The notes: a model not told the origin generated them from the sequence alone. DNA of 39,890 nt from Bacteroidota bacterium (GCA_023459355.1 JAEWUM010000001.1:1-39890); one strand, 5' to 3'. Counted from the first letter of the stretch, positions 1-8,773 are shown. Numbers and translations: made by a program.

Positions 1-88
1 GATTTCAGTCGATACCCTCCCCAATTTCAGTCGATACCCTCCCCAATTTCAGTCGATACCCTCCCCAATTTCAGTCGATACCCTCCCC
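1..88. repeat. 22-bp tandem repeat, four copies
   Basis: Four head-to-tail copies of a 22-bp unit lie at 1-22, 23-44, 45-66 and 67-88. They are identical except for the first base of copy 1. Each unit contains TTTCAGTCGATACC followed by CTCCCC. The array begins at the window edge, so it may extend further left. The copies are contiguous with no spacers, so this is a minisatellite-type array and not CRISPR. Function unknown. Confidence 0.95.
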
Positions 89-95
89 ACTTTGC

Positions 96-131
96 AAAAA
101 AAATCCCTGGTTTTTACAATAAAACCAGGGA
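96..131 (-). terminator. Rho-independent terminator, minus strand
   Basis: A perfect 11-bp stem (TCCCTGGTTTT at 104-114 with AAAACCAGGGA at 121-131) encloses a 6-nt loop. An A-tract at 96-103 becomes a T-tract on the minus strand. It would end a transcript coming from the right, yet no minus-strand gene is visible in 132-766. It may serve an unrecognised RNA or be a relic. Confidence 0.6.
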
Positions 132-208
132 GCAAATCATAATAATATCGCAGGAAAAAAGCTGTCTTATCTTGATTTAGAATTTAAGCTATAGGAAAAT
201 TGAAGTTA

Positions 209-412
209 TAAGCCTTGGATTTTGATGCTACAAGCCTTGATATTTGATGTTACAAGCCTTGAATTTTGATGCCAGCAGCAGAGCATCGCGCCATCAAGCA
301 ATTGCGTTCTGCATCTATGAGCAATAGCGTTCTAAGTGACAGAGCAAGGGCGTTCGATGATGTAGAGCAACATTGCTCTTTGATGCTGAAGTATGTTGCT
401 CTCTGTGGAGGG
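209..412. repeat. Degenerate 22-23 bp tandem repeat array
   Basis: Three 22-bp units sharing AAGCCTTG...TTTGATG lie at 209-230, 231-252 and 253-274. They are followed by diverged 23-bp units at 275-297, 298-320, 321-343, 344-366 and 367-389, with a last weak unit to about 412. The 23-bp units mostly start GCA and share a GC(G)TTC-like centre. The period matches the 22-bp array at 1-88 although the sequence differs. Short open frames across it are repeat translations and are not called. Confidence 0.75.
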
Positions 413-766
413 AAAAACTACGAAGCGGAAACTGCAGGGAATGGTAACAATCTTTAGTTTGCAACCTATGGATGCCAATTCTATCAACTTTTTGTTGAAT
501 ATGCGTATCAGGATGATTATGATGATGGTTTGAACCAGATGGACTTGAATGTTATTTTCTGAAAATCTTAGCATGGTAAACAAGGATAAATTAAACACAA
601 ATATTTTGTAATCAGGCGGCTATTCATAAATGCATCACAAAGATAAAAACACCTACGTGAATAACCAAATCCAAACAATGCAGTTCGTAAATAAAATCAC
701 GCAACTTCACAATTTCTTTTATTTTTGATACCTTTGTACCTCATTCACACATTAATTTTAAGTATT
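413..766. other. Intergenic, no gene recognised
   Basis: About 350 bases between the repeat array and the nitroreductase start. The only open frames are short, low-complexity and hydrophobic, and resemble no family I know. Apart from the promoter-like box near its right end I see nothing supportable here. Confidence 0.6.
729..736 (+). promoter_or_regulatory. Bacteroidota -7 box for nitroreductase
   Basis: TACCTTTG fits the TAnnTTTG -7 consensus of Bacteroidota primary-sigma promoters and lies 30 nt before the ATG at 767. No clear -33 TTTG is visible. Confidence 0.45.
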
Positions 767-1513
767 ATGCTCGATTTTTTGCTTTCCCGCCGCACCATCC
801 GCAATTATACCGATGAGGGGATTTCTCCTGGTTTAATGACTGAATTACTGCAAGCTGCCGCTCAATCGTCGAACACCGGCAACATGCAGGCCTACAGCGT
901 GGTGGTGACTACTGATGTAGAACTGAAGAAACAACTGGCTCCGGCACATTTCAATCAGCCGATGGTAACACGCGCTCCGGCGGTGCTGACATTCTGTGCC
1001 GATTACAGTCGCTTTTCGCAATGGTGCAAACTCAGAAAGGCGGAACCGGGCTACGATAATTTTCAATCGTTCATGGCTTCGGCTATTGATGCAATGATTT
1101 TCGCGCAGACTTTTGCCGTGGCCGCTGAAAGCAACGGACTGGGAATTTGCTACTTAGGAACGACAACTTATAATGCGCAGGAAATTATCGAAACATTAAA
1201 ACTTCCCAAATTAGTGGTGCCCGTAACAACCATCACGGTGGGTTTTCCGGCTGATAACCCGCCAATAACCGACCGTTTACCGCTCGAATCGGTGGTACAT
1301 CATCAAACTTACAAACCTTTTACAGAGCAAGATATCAACCAGCTTTATGCTGAAAAGGAAAATAGTGCTTTCTACCAGCAATTCACGGCTGAAAACAACA
1401 AGGAAACGCTTGCACAGGTATTTACAGATGTTCGTTACACGAAGAAAAACAATGAATTCTTTTCGGAGAAATTTTTAAATGCACTAAAACAACAAGGATT
1501 TCTAAACACATAA
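767..1513 (+). CDS. NADPH-dependent nitroreductase family protein (NfsA/FRP-like)
   Basis: 248 residues. The likely role is FMN-dependent two-electron reduction of nitro compounds, quinones or flavins in the cytoplasm. The N-terminus carries the family's FMN-phosphate motif, SRRTIRNYTD at residues 7-16. The mid-region SSNTGNMQAY and the later GLGICYLGTTTYNAQEI plus TTITVGFPAD follow the NfsA/FRP pattern. The C-terminal extension ending in an FLNALKQQGF-type helix is also typical of that branch. The start at 767 is chosen because the family begins just before the SRRTIR motif; the upstream in-frame ATG at 725 would place the promoter box inside the gene. It is monocistronic. The physiological substrate cannot be read from sequence. 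Confidence 0.88.
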   Translation: MLDFLLSRRTIRNYTDEGISPGLMTELLQAAAQSSNTGNMQAYSVVVTTDVELKKQLAPAHFNQPMVTRAPAVLTFCADYSRFSQWCKLRKAEPGYDNFQSFMASAIDAMIFAQTFAVAAESNGLGICYLGTTTYNAQEIIETLKLPKLVVPVTTITVGFPADNPPITDRLPLESVVHHQTYKPFTEQDINQLYAEKENSAFYQQFTAENNKETLAQVFTDVRYTKKNNEFFSEKFLNALKQQGFLNT

Positions 1514-1786
1514 CAATTCACACCCAACTTCACCTATTTCTTGCACTAACTGCAATCTGCTTCTCAAAGACCACCAAAGACAGAAGTTCAGCATCATAAT
1601 ATTTGCACTGATAAAAATATTATGATGTAACTTATTTTTCTCGGCCAAGCTTTGAAATGAACAATTACATGGTCTATCTTGTTGATATATTGAAAAATAT
1701 AATTTTATCACCCAAAAGAGTGATAGAATATCAGAATGTAATATGAAACCATAACAAATTGTTTTACTCTTAAATTCATGTTTAAA

Positions 1787-2620
1787 ATGAAAAAAGCTCA
1801 ATTATTGTTAGTGTTATTTCTGTCCACAACATTTATTGGTTCGGCAGGTGATTTTGGAGTCTCAATCAAAGGTTCTACAAATGGTCTTGGTGCAGATGTG
1901 TATTACAGGCCCTTCAAGTCTTTGGCTATCAAAGCCGGATACGAAATTATTGATGTGAATATCACATCACAATCTTTGCAGCCTTTGGTGGGCGATGCAT
2001 TGTCTGTTTCTGTTCCTATGCCTTCAGGCGGAGATCTGGGCTTTGACCTTGGTGCAAACTTTAAAACCGGAGGTATGTCGTTTCAGGTCGGATTTCAGCC
2101 CATCGGACTATTTTATTTAACTGCTGGTTATGGAACATTTTTATTGGATGCAGCGGTTATCGGTTCTCCTACTTCTGACTTACAGCTTCCCAGTCAGAAT
2201 GTTAATGGAAATACGGTCAATCCTTTTATTCCGCAGGATAAAATTGGCGACTTTGTCATCAACATAAAACCCACTTCAAAAACTGCTCCGTATGTTGGGG
2301 TCGGTTTAGGTAGCTTTGTTCCTCGTAAAAGTGGCGTTTCATTCGGACTCGAAGTTGGAGCATATTATACCGGAGCTTTCGTAATGGCGGCTCAATTGCC
2401 AGTTGGTTTTATAGCCGACAACATCGACTACGGAGGAGCCACACCCAGCCAGTCGCAAAAACAACAGGTAGAAACCGAGATGAACAATATACGGAATGAT
2501 TTGCAAGCAAACCTGGACACTCAGATGAACGATCTTAATGACCTATTGAAACCATATCCGATTTATCCGGTATTGAAATTAACTATCGGGATAAGGCTTG
2601 CTGAATTTGGAAAAAAATAG
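1787..2620 (+). CDS. Secreted, probable outer-membrane beta-barrel protein
   Basis: About 277 residues. MKKAQLLLVLFLSTTFIGSA is a clear Sec signal peptide, so the start at 1787 is preferred over the ATG three codons upstream at 1778. The mature part is rich in Gly and in alternating hydrophobic/polar stretches (GLGADVYYRPFKSLAIKAGY, MSFQVGFQPIGLFYLTAGYG, APYVGVGLGSF), as in transmembrane beta-strands. A segment near residues 225-260 (QKQQVETEMNNIRNDLQANL) is predicted helical or coiled-coil. The protein ends in KLTIGIRLAEFGKK rather than a terminal aromatic residue. I do not recognise a named family. It converges on the U32 gene with one base between the stop codons. Confidence 0.7.
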   Translation: MKKAQLLLVLFLSTTFIGSAGDFGVSIKGSTNGLGADVYYRPFKSLAIKAGYEIIDVNITSQSLQPLVGDALSVSVPMPSGGDLGFDLGANFKTGGMSFQVGFQPIGLFYLTAGYGTFLLDAAVIGSPTSDLQLPSQNVNGNTVNPFIPQDKIGDFVINIKPTSKTAPYVGVGLGSFVPRKSGVSFGLEVGAYYTGAFVMAAQLPVGFIADNIDYGGATPSQSQKQQVETEMNNIRNDLQANLDTQMNDLNDLLKPYPIYPVLKLTIGIRLAEFGKK

Positions 2621-2621
2621 T

Positions 2622-4436
2622 TTATCCACTAACTAACATCTCACATTTCACACAATCGAATTTGAGTTCAAATCGTTGATCTTTGTGTTGAAGGTAATAA
2701 GGCTCGGCGAAGGGGGATTTTCCTCCTTCGCGGGGACACCAGCCCATTTCGTATTTGATGCAGTGTTTGGTGAACATAAGCGGCACTCCCTTTTCTGCTT
2801 TGATTTCAAATCCGGGTGCAATGTCGGTTACACCACAGGATTCATAAAACTGCCGGGCTAAGCGGTTGGTCACATTGCCGGTATAAGTAAGTTGTTTCGA
2901 TGGATATTCGGGGTTCTTTCCGGTGGCCGGTTGTTCTCTTTCGTACGACTCCAAACGGGCCGTTTCCAATGCATCAAAAGTCATCCTCCGCCATTCGTTC
3001 AATACTGAAGCCGGAAAAAACCAGGGCTGTTGGATGTTGATTTGAACATCTTCCACCGAAAAAATAGTCTGACCGGTTTTGGACAACTGTAATTTAATGT
3101 TTTCAAGCACTTTCTCTGTTTGTCTGGCCAATTGTTTCTCACATACAAATTGTCTGGTTACGCACACACCATCTTCATCTTCCAACTGTATAGAGAATCC
3201 ATCCGTTATTTCTTCGAAACGCATGCGGGCTGCAATCTTTCTTTCCGAAGTTTTGCCTTTCAGCAATTGATCAAATGCATGGTCGAAGTTCCTGTAAATC
3301 TCCGTTCCTGGCTTGATTTCGGGTATTTCCATCAGAAAAATACGATTTCCCTCTACCCTGTTGATGCGAAAACCTTCCAAAACTCCTTTTTCATTGATAA
3401 AACTGAGTCCATCGCCATTGTGCAGTACTGCCGAGGTTTTAACTTCTAAGTAATTTCTGCCAATTCCTGAGATGATGCCTATTTTCTCTCCGGTTGACTT
3501 TGGCGTTTCGGGTTGAATGATGCCATTGTGACGACCCAGCAAAAAATAATCTGTTGATGATCGCCTGAAACTTTTAACCGGATTGTGTTCAAAATGGAAA
3601 GTTGTTGTACCGGAGGATGCACGTTTATATTTACCTTTCCCGGAAGTATTCAGTATAGCATCTATCTTTTTACGGTAATATGCCGTGATATTCTTCACGT
3701 AATCTTCGTCTTTCAATCTTCCTTCTATCTTGAAGGAAGTCACTCCGGCATCCATCAATTCTTCGAGGTGCGCCGACAAATCTAAGTCTTTCAGCGAAAG
3801 TAAATGTTTATCCTGTTGCAAAACAGTTCCGTTTGCATCGTACAAGGTATAGGGTAACCGGCAGTATTGCGCACAAGCACCTCTGTTGGCACTGCGGCCT
3901 GTCATCGCTTCACTGATGTAACACTGTCCGCTGTAACTTACGCAAAGGGCGCCATGTACAAAAACTTCCAGCTCAACCTGCGTTTGAGAAGCGATGGAAC
4001 GAATCTGCTCTAAGGTGAGCTCACGAGCTAAGACTACCCGCGATAAACCGGCATCCTGTAAAAACTTTACTTTTTGCACCGTGCGATTGTCGGTTTGCGT
4101 GCTGGCATGTAACACCACCGACGGAAGTTTCATTTGCAGAATACCCATATCCTGTATGATAATCGCATCCGCACCAATCTCATGCAACTCCCAAATCAAT
4201 TTTTCGGCATCTTCCAACTGATCATCTGTCAGGATGGTATTGAGCGCCACATACACCTTCACCCTGAAGCGATGTGCATATTGAATTAATGTAGCAATAT
4301 CTTTTACCGAATTACCGGCTGCTGCTCTTGCTCCGAAACGGGAAGCGCCAATGTATATGGCATCCGCCCCGTGATCTACTGCTGCAATGCCACAGGCCAG
4401 GTTCTTTGCAGGAGCCAGCAATTCAATTTTTCTCAT
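2622..4436 (-). CDS. U32 family protein, RlhA-like (23S rRNA hydroxylation type)
   Basis: 604 residues. U32 proteins were long annotated as collagenase-like peptidases, but E. coli RlhA and TrhP carry out prephenate- and iron-dependent hydroxylation of 23S rRNA and tRNA. The U32 signature is at about residues 155-196, EVFVHGALCVSYSGQC and then GACAQYC, with Cys165, Cys172, Cys188 and Cys192 as likely iron-sulfur ligands. The central region fits the DUF3656-type insert of long RlhA proteins. The C-terminus adds further cysteines (HCIKYEMGWC and FDCVKCEM). The length is closer to RlhA (about 650) than TrhP (about 450). It lies five bases after metA and ends the minus-strand run. The RNA target is inferred from family only. 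Confidence 0.85.
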   Translation of the reverse strand: MRKIELLAPAKNLACGIAAVDHGADAIYIGASRFGARAAAGNSVKDIATLIQYAHRFRVKVYVALNTILTDDQLEDAEKLIWELHEIGADAIIIQDMGILQMKLPSVVLHASTQTDNRTVQKVKFLQDAGLSRVVLARELTLEQIRSIASQTQVELEVFVHGALCVSYSGQCYISEAMTGRSANRGACAQYCRLPYTLYDANGTVLQQDKHLLSLKDLDLSAHLEELMDAGVTSFKIEGRLKDEDYVKNITAYYRKKIDAILNTSGKGKYKRASSGTTTFHFEHNPVKSFRRSSTDYFLLGRHNGIIQPETPKSTGEKIGIISGIGRNYLEVKTSAVLHNGDGLSFINEKGVLEGFRINRVEGNRIFLMEIPEIKPGTEIYRNFDHAFDQLLKGKTSERKIAARMRFEEITDGFSIQLEDEDGVCVTRQFVCEKQLARQTEKVLENIKLQLSKTGQTIFSVEDVQINIQQPWFFPASVLNEWRRMTFDALETARLESYEREQPATGKNPEYPSKQLTYTGNVTNRLARQFYESCGVTDIAPGFEIKAEKGVPLMFTKHCIKYEMGWCPREGGKSPFAEPYYLQHKDQRFELKFDCVKCEMLVSG

Positions 4437-4441
4437 AAATA

Positions 4442-5359
4442 CTATTCAATCTGGGATAGATCGTACGGTGTTTCCTGATAAACAAAATAGTTCAACCAAT
4501 TTGTAATGAGCAGATTGGCATGACTGCGCCAACGTACCTGCGGACTCAAATCGGGGTTGTTATCCTGATAGTAATTCAATGGCAAATCGATGGGTAATCC
4601 CTTTGCCAAATCTCTTTTATACTCCCCATCTAATGTCAACGGTGAATACTCTGAGTGACCGGTAACGAAAAACTCACGACCATTTCGTGCCATTACCATA
4701 TAAACACCAGATTCTGGCGATTCTGACAGGATGGTCAGTTCCGGTACCTTGAGGATATCTTCTGAACGTACTTCGGTATGCCTGCTGTGAGGCACATAAA
4801 ACACATCGTCAAATCCCCTGAAAATAGGATTCTGTGGATTATGGATATGGTGTTCGAATACCCCGAACATCTTTTTATTCAACATGTATTTCGGTATGCC
4901 GTAATGATAGTATAAGCCGGCCTGAGCCGCCCAGCAAATAAAAAATGTGGATGTCACATGCTTTTTAGCCCAATCGAAGATTTCCGTCAATTCATTCCAG
5001 TAATCAACATCTTCGAAAGGCAAGTGCTCTACAGGAGCGCCGGTGATAATCATGCCGTCGTAATTACTCTTGCGAATTTCATCGAAATTCTTGTAGAACG
5101 TCATCATGTGTTCCACGGGTGTATTCTTGCATTCGTGACTGTCCATCTGCAACAAATCAAGTTCAATCTGCAGGGGTGTATTCGACAGCAGACGGATTAA
5201 ATCGGTTTCTGTTGTAATCTTGATGGGCATCAAATTCAGAATCACTATTTTAAGCGGACGAATCTCCTGATGAGATGCCCGGTCAGAATCCATTACGAAA
5301 ATATTCTCATTCCTTAATAAATCAACTGCAGGTAATGTAGCGGGTATATTTACTGGCAT
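4442..5359 (-). CDS. metA: Homoserine O-acyltransferase MetA, predicted acetyl-CoA type
   Basis: 305 residues, the normal MetA length. It acylates homoserine as the first committed step of methionine synthesis. Catalytic Cys142 lies in FFICWAAQAGL, and His235 and Glu237 in VTGHSEYSP, numbering directly from this start. Residue 111, in ITGAPVEHLPFE, is Glu. Published work on MetA specificity links Glu111 to acetyl-CoA and Gly111 to succinyl-CoA, so this enzyme is predicted to make O-acetylhomoserine despite its frequent succinyltransferase label. The partner sulfhydrylase gene is at 18 kb. It lies between the solute-binding protein and the U32 gene. I see no SAM riboswitch in the 32-nt gap upstream. 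Confidence 0.96.
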   Translation of the reverse strand: MPVNIPATLPAVDLLRNENIFVMDSDRASHQEIRPLKIVILNLMPIKITTETDLIRLLSNTPLQIELDLLQMDSHECKNTPVEHMMTFYKNFDEIRKSNYDGMIITGAPVEHLPFEDVDYWNELTEIFDWAKKHVTSTFFICWAAQAGLYYHYGIPKYMLNKKMFGVFEHHIHNPQNPIFRGFDDVFYVPHSRHTEVRSEDILKVPELTILSESPESGVYMVMARNGREFFVTGHSEYSPLTLDGEYKRDLAKGLPIDLPLNYYQDNNPDLSPQVRWRSHANLLITNWLNYFVYQETPYDLSQIE

Positions 5360-5360
5360 A

Positions 5361-5410
5361 ACTAAATAAGTTTATAGTGGTTAGTGGTTAGTTAGTTGGT
5401 TAGTGGTTGA
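5361..5410. repeat. Short GGTTAGT-type direct repeats between genes
   Basis: The gap between the solute-binding protein and metA is built of repeated TTAGTGG / GGTTAGT words (about four partial copies at 5376-5409), reading ACTAACCACT on the minus strand. A related CCACTAACTAAC string follows the U32 stop at 2621-2640. It is likely intergenic slippage repeat. No function is evident. Confidence 0.5.
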
Positions 5411-6225
5411 CTAAAGTATTTTTTATAAATAGTCGCAAATTCTGCTGTTCCTACAAATCCATCCAGAAATGTATTCAGGCGTTTTTGCAATTCCGGGGAC
5501 TTTTTATTTACCGTCCAGGTTAAATCCTGTTTAAAACTCAGAGGTACACTAAAATCGACTTCAGCATACCGGACTTTAAACCTGTCGGTAAGATATTCGG
5601 GACAAATTGTATATTTTATTTGCTTATCATTTACTAATTTAACAATTTCATCCGGGCTATCCACTGCAATATCGTTTATGGTCAGGTCAATTGCCAACTC
5701 CTCAGCCAGATATCCCAATCTGACCATAAAAGGTGAGTTTTTCATCACAGTTAGGGTATCACCATCCAACTCATACTGTTTATTGATAAGTGGCTGTCCT
5801 GCTGAGTCTTTCTGTTGCACTAGCATCAGGCGGGTTGACAATATCGGATTCAAACTCACAACCGACCTGACAGAATCAATCATTACCGGTCGCAGGGAAA
5901 CGAGTACATCACAGGCGCCGTTTGCCAGTTCGCGCATGCCATCCCTGGTTTTATCCTCGTTAATAACAACCAGTTCAACACCCAGTGAGTCTGTAAATTT
6001 TCTGATTAGTTCATATTGAAAGCCATACACATGCACACTGTCGCGCGTAAAACCATGTTCGCCCGACTCAATCAACACCGACATACGACCCTCTTCCAGT
6101 ATTTCAGGCAAATCCCTGACTGATCCGGTTTTTCCGAACCAAATCAGCAATACCAGCACCAATAGTGCCGCAACAATCCATATATAAGTCTGTTTACGCA
6201 TTATTTTAATGAAACAATTCTTCAT
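5392..6225 (-). CDS. Membrane-anchored family 3 solute-binding protein
   Basis: 277 residues from the first ATG; the ATG at 6201 (MRKQTYIWIVAALL) is an equally good start. An N-terminal hydrophobic segment (IWIVAALLVLVLLIWF) has no lipobox and probably acts as an anchor or uncleaved signal. The rest is the two-lobed periplasmic binding fold: EGRMSVLIESGEHGF, VYGFQYELIRKFTDSLGVEL, ACDVLVSL, and a C-terminal NKKSPELQKRLNTFLD helix. It resembles the N-terminal sensor half of the lytic transglycosylase MltF, but the transglycosylase domain is absent. No permease or ATPase gene lies nearby, so transport is not implied. A ligand-sensing or cell-wall role is possible. Ten bases separate it from the upstream porin gene. 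Confidence 0.75.
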   Translation of the reverse strand: MKNCFIKIMRKQTYIWIVAALLVLVLLIWFGKTGSVRDLPEILEEGRMSVLIESGEHGFTRDSVHVYGFQYELIRKFTDSLGVELVVINEDKTRDGMRELANGACDVLVSLRPVMIDSVRSVVSLNPILSTRLMLVQQKDSAGQPLINKQYELDGDTLTVMKNSPFMVRLGYLAEELAIDLTINDIAVDSPDEIVKLVNDKQIKYTICPEYLTDRFKVRYAEVDFSVPLSFKQDLTWTVNKKSPELQKRLNTFLDGFVGTAEFATIYKKYFSQPLTN

Positions 6226-6235
6226 TGCAAGATGT

Positions 6236-8125
6236 TCAATCGTAGAAGTTCCAGGTCAATCCCATTTTCAGTGTAGCCGGATTGATCGGATAATTCGGCA
6301 TCGAATAATAATCACCCTTCATAAACAACTGATTAATGTGATAATATTGTATAAAAAAACGGGTTCGTTTCAGATGGGCATTGATATACACATTCATTAC
6401 CGGATAATTTCCTGTTTTCATCTTGTCCTGCACAAAAAACTGTCCGGTTGCCGGCATATACGAGGGAGCGTAATACGCCGTATGATAACGTACATCAGCG
6501 CCTATCTGCATGCTCAGCACCTTGAACCATAGTCCATGATAATATAAGTTGTGATACAGCGCAATTTCGGGTAAAGGCAACACCGACTGATTGGAGCTTA
6601 ACTGATACACAACATTATTCTCAAGTGTAAAACTTCCCAACCGAAAATCCTGTTTCAGATTCGCAGCTACGACCTGAATATTACCATTATACTGTTGCGG
6701 TAAAGCATCTTTATCAAAATAAACCAAATCTGTCAGGTTATCAACCGAAAGATTGAAATCAAATCCGAGTGTGGGAATGGCGAATGTTCCACCGAGACGA
6801 GTCTTGTACATCGCCGCAAAATTCCGTTGCCAACGGAAGTGATTGGAATGATAAAAATCCAGGAAATCAGACGGATTTTGTCTTTTTACATACCCATGAG
6901 CAATCAGGTTAATTTTTTGCCTGAACAAATTGAAATGACTGCTCAGGTTTCCGTCCAGCATCATGTCGCCGGCTTTGGGACCCAGAAAGGTCAGTTCGCC
7001 GCTGATATTATAACGCAACAAATCACCCTGGTTTTTCGATAGCACCCCTCCTACCCGTGTATTCGACTGGCTTCTGTGGGTTAACACACTGTCAATTAAA
7101 TAACCATACCTGAGATAATCGTTTTCAAGATAGGCGGTTAGTCCGAACTTAAGCCATTTATTAAATTCTTCAGCCATACTGACAGAAACCCGGTTACTTA
7201 ACTTCAGCAAAGATGCCGTATCGTTGGTTTCAGTATAAGGCAGGTATGTATTGGCATAAAAATCCTTTTCAACCGATTGCTCATAATAACGTTTCCTCAT
7301 GTCATCCAACCGTACAGTGTGCGCAAAAATAGTGACCGGCACATATTCCATGTTAACCGAATCGGGGTTTATTCGTATTGGTCGCTCAATGCCGATGCTA
7401 TACTGATGGTTATAAAAAGCCTGGTTATGCTTGAAATTCGCATATCCATTGATATTTACCGGAATATTATAGGAAGGATATTGAATGGAACCATTGATAT
7501 AGGATGTATCCTGAATTCCGCCATTCTCATAATGGCTGTGATTGTTCGCACTAAAAAATGCAGTCGCTTTGTATTTTTTCCCATCGTAGGTTCCGAATAA
7601 AGATCCGGCAAATCTTTTTGCCGCCAGGTTAGCGTATTCTCCCCTTGCATAAATATAATCGAGCGTGGTACCGATATTTAACTTTTTGTTGGCATTGGCC
7701 GAAAACAAGAAGCGGATTTGCTCGTCTTCGTAATAATTGGTACCACCGGTAAGATAATACAGACTTGAAAATGGAGTCGTGGTATTATAAAATGTGGCTG
7801 ACTCAATGCTACGGATATAGGGATAGTAGGCATCAGCAAAAATAAACTCATCCTGCTCCGGCCGGTCGAAATAGATTTTAGGTTGAATCGGGGAACCCAG
7901 GTTGCCCCGAAAAGCATTGGAAATACTGTAACGGTCGATGTGGTTATCGTTCTGAAAATTCAGATGTAAGGTATCGACAGGAATAGAATCAACTGTTGCG
8001 AACGCATCCGTGATTCTCCATGTTTTTACTGAAGCCTTCACTTTTTTACCAACGGCAGCATCATTGCCCGATAAAACAACCGGGAACAACATCAGTAAAA
8101 ACAATATGTGAAAATTCTTCAACAT
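6236..8125 (-). CDS. Putative outer-membrane porin (Porin_10-like)
   Basis: 629 residues with a signal peptide, MLKNFHILFLLMLFPVVLSG. The body has many alternating beta-strand segments with aromatic girdles (YFDRPEQDEFIFADAYYPY, SATFYNTTTPFSSLYYLTGG, EQIRFLFSANANKKLNIG) and ends with the aromatic strand LKMGLTWNFYD, a classic barrel C-terminus. The size and the FYNTTTPFSSLYY-like motif match the Bacteroidota 'putative porin' family (PF14121 as I recall). It acts in the outer membrane; its substrate is unknown. It follows lptC by 69 bases in the envelope gene block. Confidence 0.82.
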   Translation of the reverse strand: MLKNFHILFLLMLFPVVLSGNDAAVGKKVKASVKTWRITDAFATVDSIPVDTLHLNFQNDNHIDRYSISNAFRGNLGSPIQPKIYFDRPEQDEFIFADAYYPYIRSIESATFYNTTTPFSSLYYLTGGTNYYEDEQIRFLFSANANKKLNIGTTLDYIYARGEYANLAAKRFAGSLFGTYDGKKYKATAFFSANNHSHYENGGIQDTSYINGSIQYPSYNIPVNINGYANFKHNQAFYNHQYSIGIERPIRINPDSVNMEYVPVTIFAHTVRLDDMRKRYYEQSVEKDFYANTYLPYTETNDTASLLKLSNRVSVSMAEEFNKWLKFGLTAYLENDYLRYGYLIDSVLTHRSQSNTRVGGVLSKNQGDLLRYNISGELTFLGPKAGDMMLDGNLSSHFNLFRQKINLIAHGYVKRQNPSDFLDFYHSNHFRWQRNFAAMYKTRLGGTFAIPTLGFDFNLSVDNLTDLVYFDKDALPQQYNGNIQVVAANLKQDFRLGSFTLENNVVYQLSSNQSVLPLPEIALYHNLYYHGLWFKVLSMQIGADVRYHTAYYAPSYMPATGQFFVQDKMKTGNYPVMNVYINAHLKRTRFFIQYYHINQLFMKGDYYSMPNYPINPATLKMGLTWNFYD

Positions 8126-8194
8126 GTAAACTATATTTATTAAAAGTTCACCATCCTCATAAGACTACTGACTTTTGACTTCATACTGTCAACC

Positions 8195-8770
8195 TCACTC
8201 ATTCACCGGGATCACTCCCTGCGTTTGTTTCACCTGATATTTCGTCATTTCCTGATTCGATTCAAAACCCTTTCCAATGATGATATAATCTTCCTGGGTT
8301 ATTTTTATCAGGCTGTCAGAATAAATTTTCTCCGTTTTTTGATTCCAAAAGAGTTGCTCGGTCTCAAACAATTCACCCTGAATATTGGTTGCCCTCACGT
8401 TTCCTCTCAACTCCCATATTTGCTCATTTTCGAGGTATTTCGCATACTCACTGTGGATATTGGCATCAATTACCAATTGTTCGTCGAACCGTTCGAAATG
8501 TACGCCATACGGAAACTCCCAGTACGGCTGACTTGAGCGGTCGTATATATCCCATTGAGGAGTTACGATGCGATACCTCGTGATACCCGAATCCGAGATC
8601 ACGGTGCTGACATCCATTGAATGCAAGCGTGGGAAATCAGCCCGGTTTTGAACCGGATCTATTTGTTCAGGAACATTGGAAGTGCAGGAAAAAAGCAAAA
8701 AAAGCACAACAACCACCGGAAGGGCGGTTGTTATACTTTTTACAACGTATTGCTTCTCAGCTGTTTTCAA
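8195..8770 (-). CDS. lptC: LPS export periplasmic protein LptC-like lipoprotein
   Basis: 191 residues. LptC bridges the LptBFG ABC transporter to LptA in lipopolysaccharide export. After a hydrophobic segment a lipobox, LFLLFSC, puts the lipidated Cys at residue 29, as in Bacteroidota LptC. The E. coli form keeps a transmembrane helix instead. The beta-jellyroll region follows: RYRIVTPQWDIYDRS, YGVHFERFDEQLVIDANI, WELRGNVRATNIQGELFETEQLFWNQKTEKIYSD. The phrase from ELRGNV to the TEQLFWN motif is the OstA/LptC hallmark. Three bases separate it from the TPR gene upstream, which indicates cotranscription. The other lpt genes are not in the window. Confidence 0.88.
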   Translation of the reverse strand: MKTAEKQYVVKSITTALPVVVVLFLLFSCTSNVPEQIDPVQNRADFPRLHSMDVSTVISDSGITRYRIVTPQWDIYDRSSQPYWEFPYGVHFERFDEQLVIDANIHSEYAKYLENEQIWELRGNVRATNIQGELFETEQLFWNQKTEKIYSDSLIKITQEDYIIIGKGFESNQEMTKYQVKQTQGVIPVNE

Positions 8771-8773
8771 TGT

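Noticed and set aside
1..88. CRISPR array
   Set aside because: Copies are contiguous with no spacers, and no cas genes are present in the window.
266..598. Short ORFs on both strands over the repeat array
   Set aside because: They translate degenerate repeats and low-complexity sequence, match no family and overlap each other on opposite strands.
5360..5391. SAM riboswitch before metA
   Set aside because: Only 32 bases of repeat-rich spacer are present, and no riboswitch-like pairing was found.
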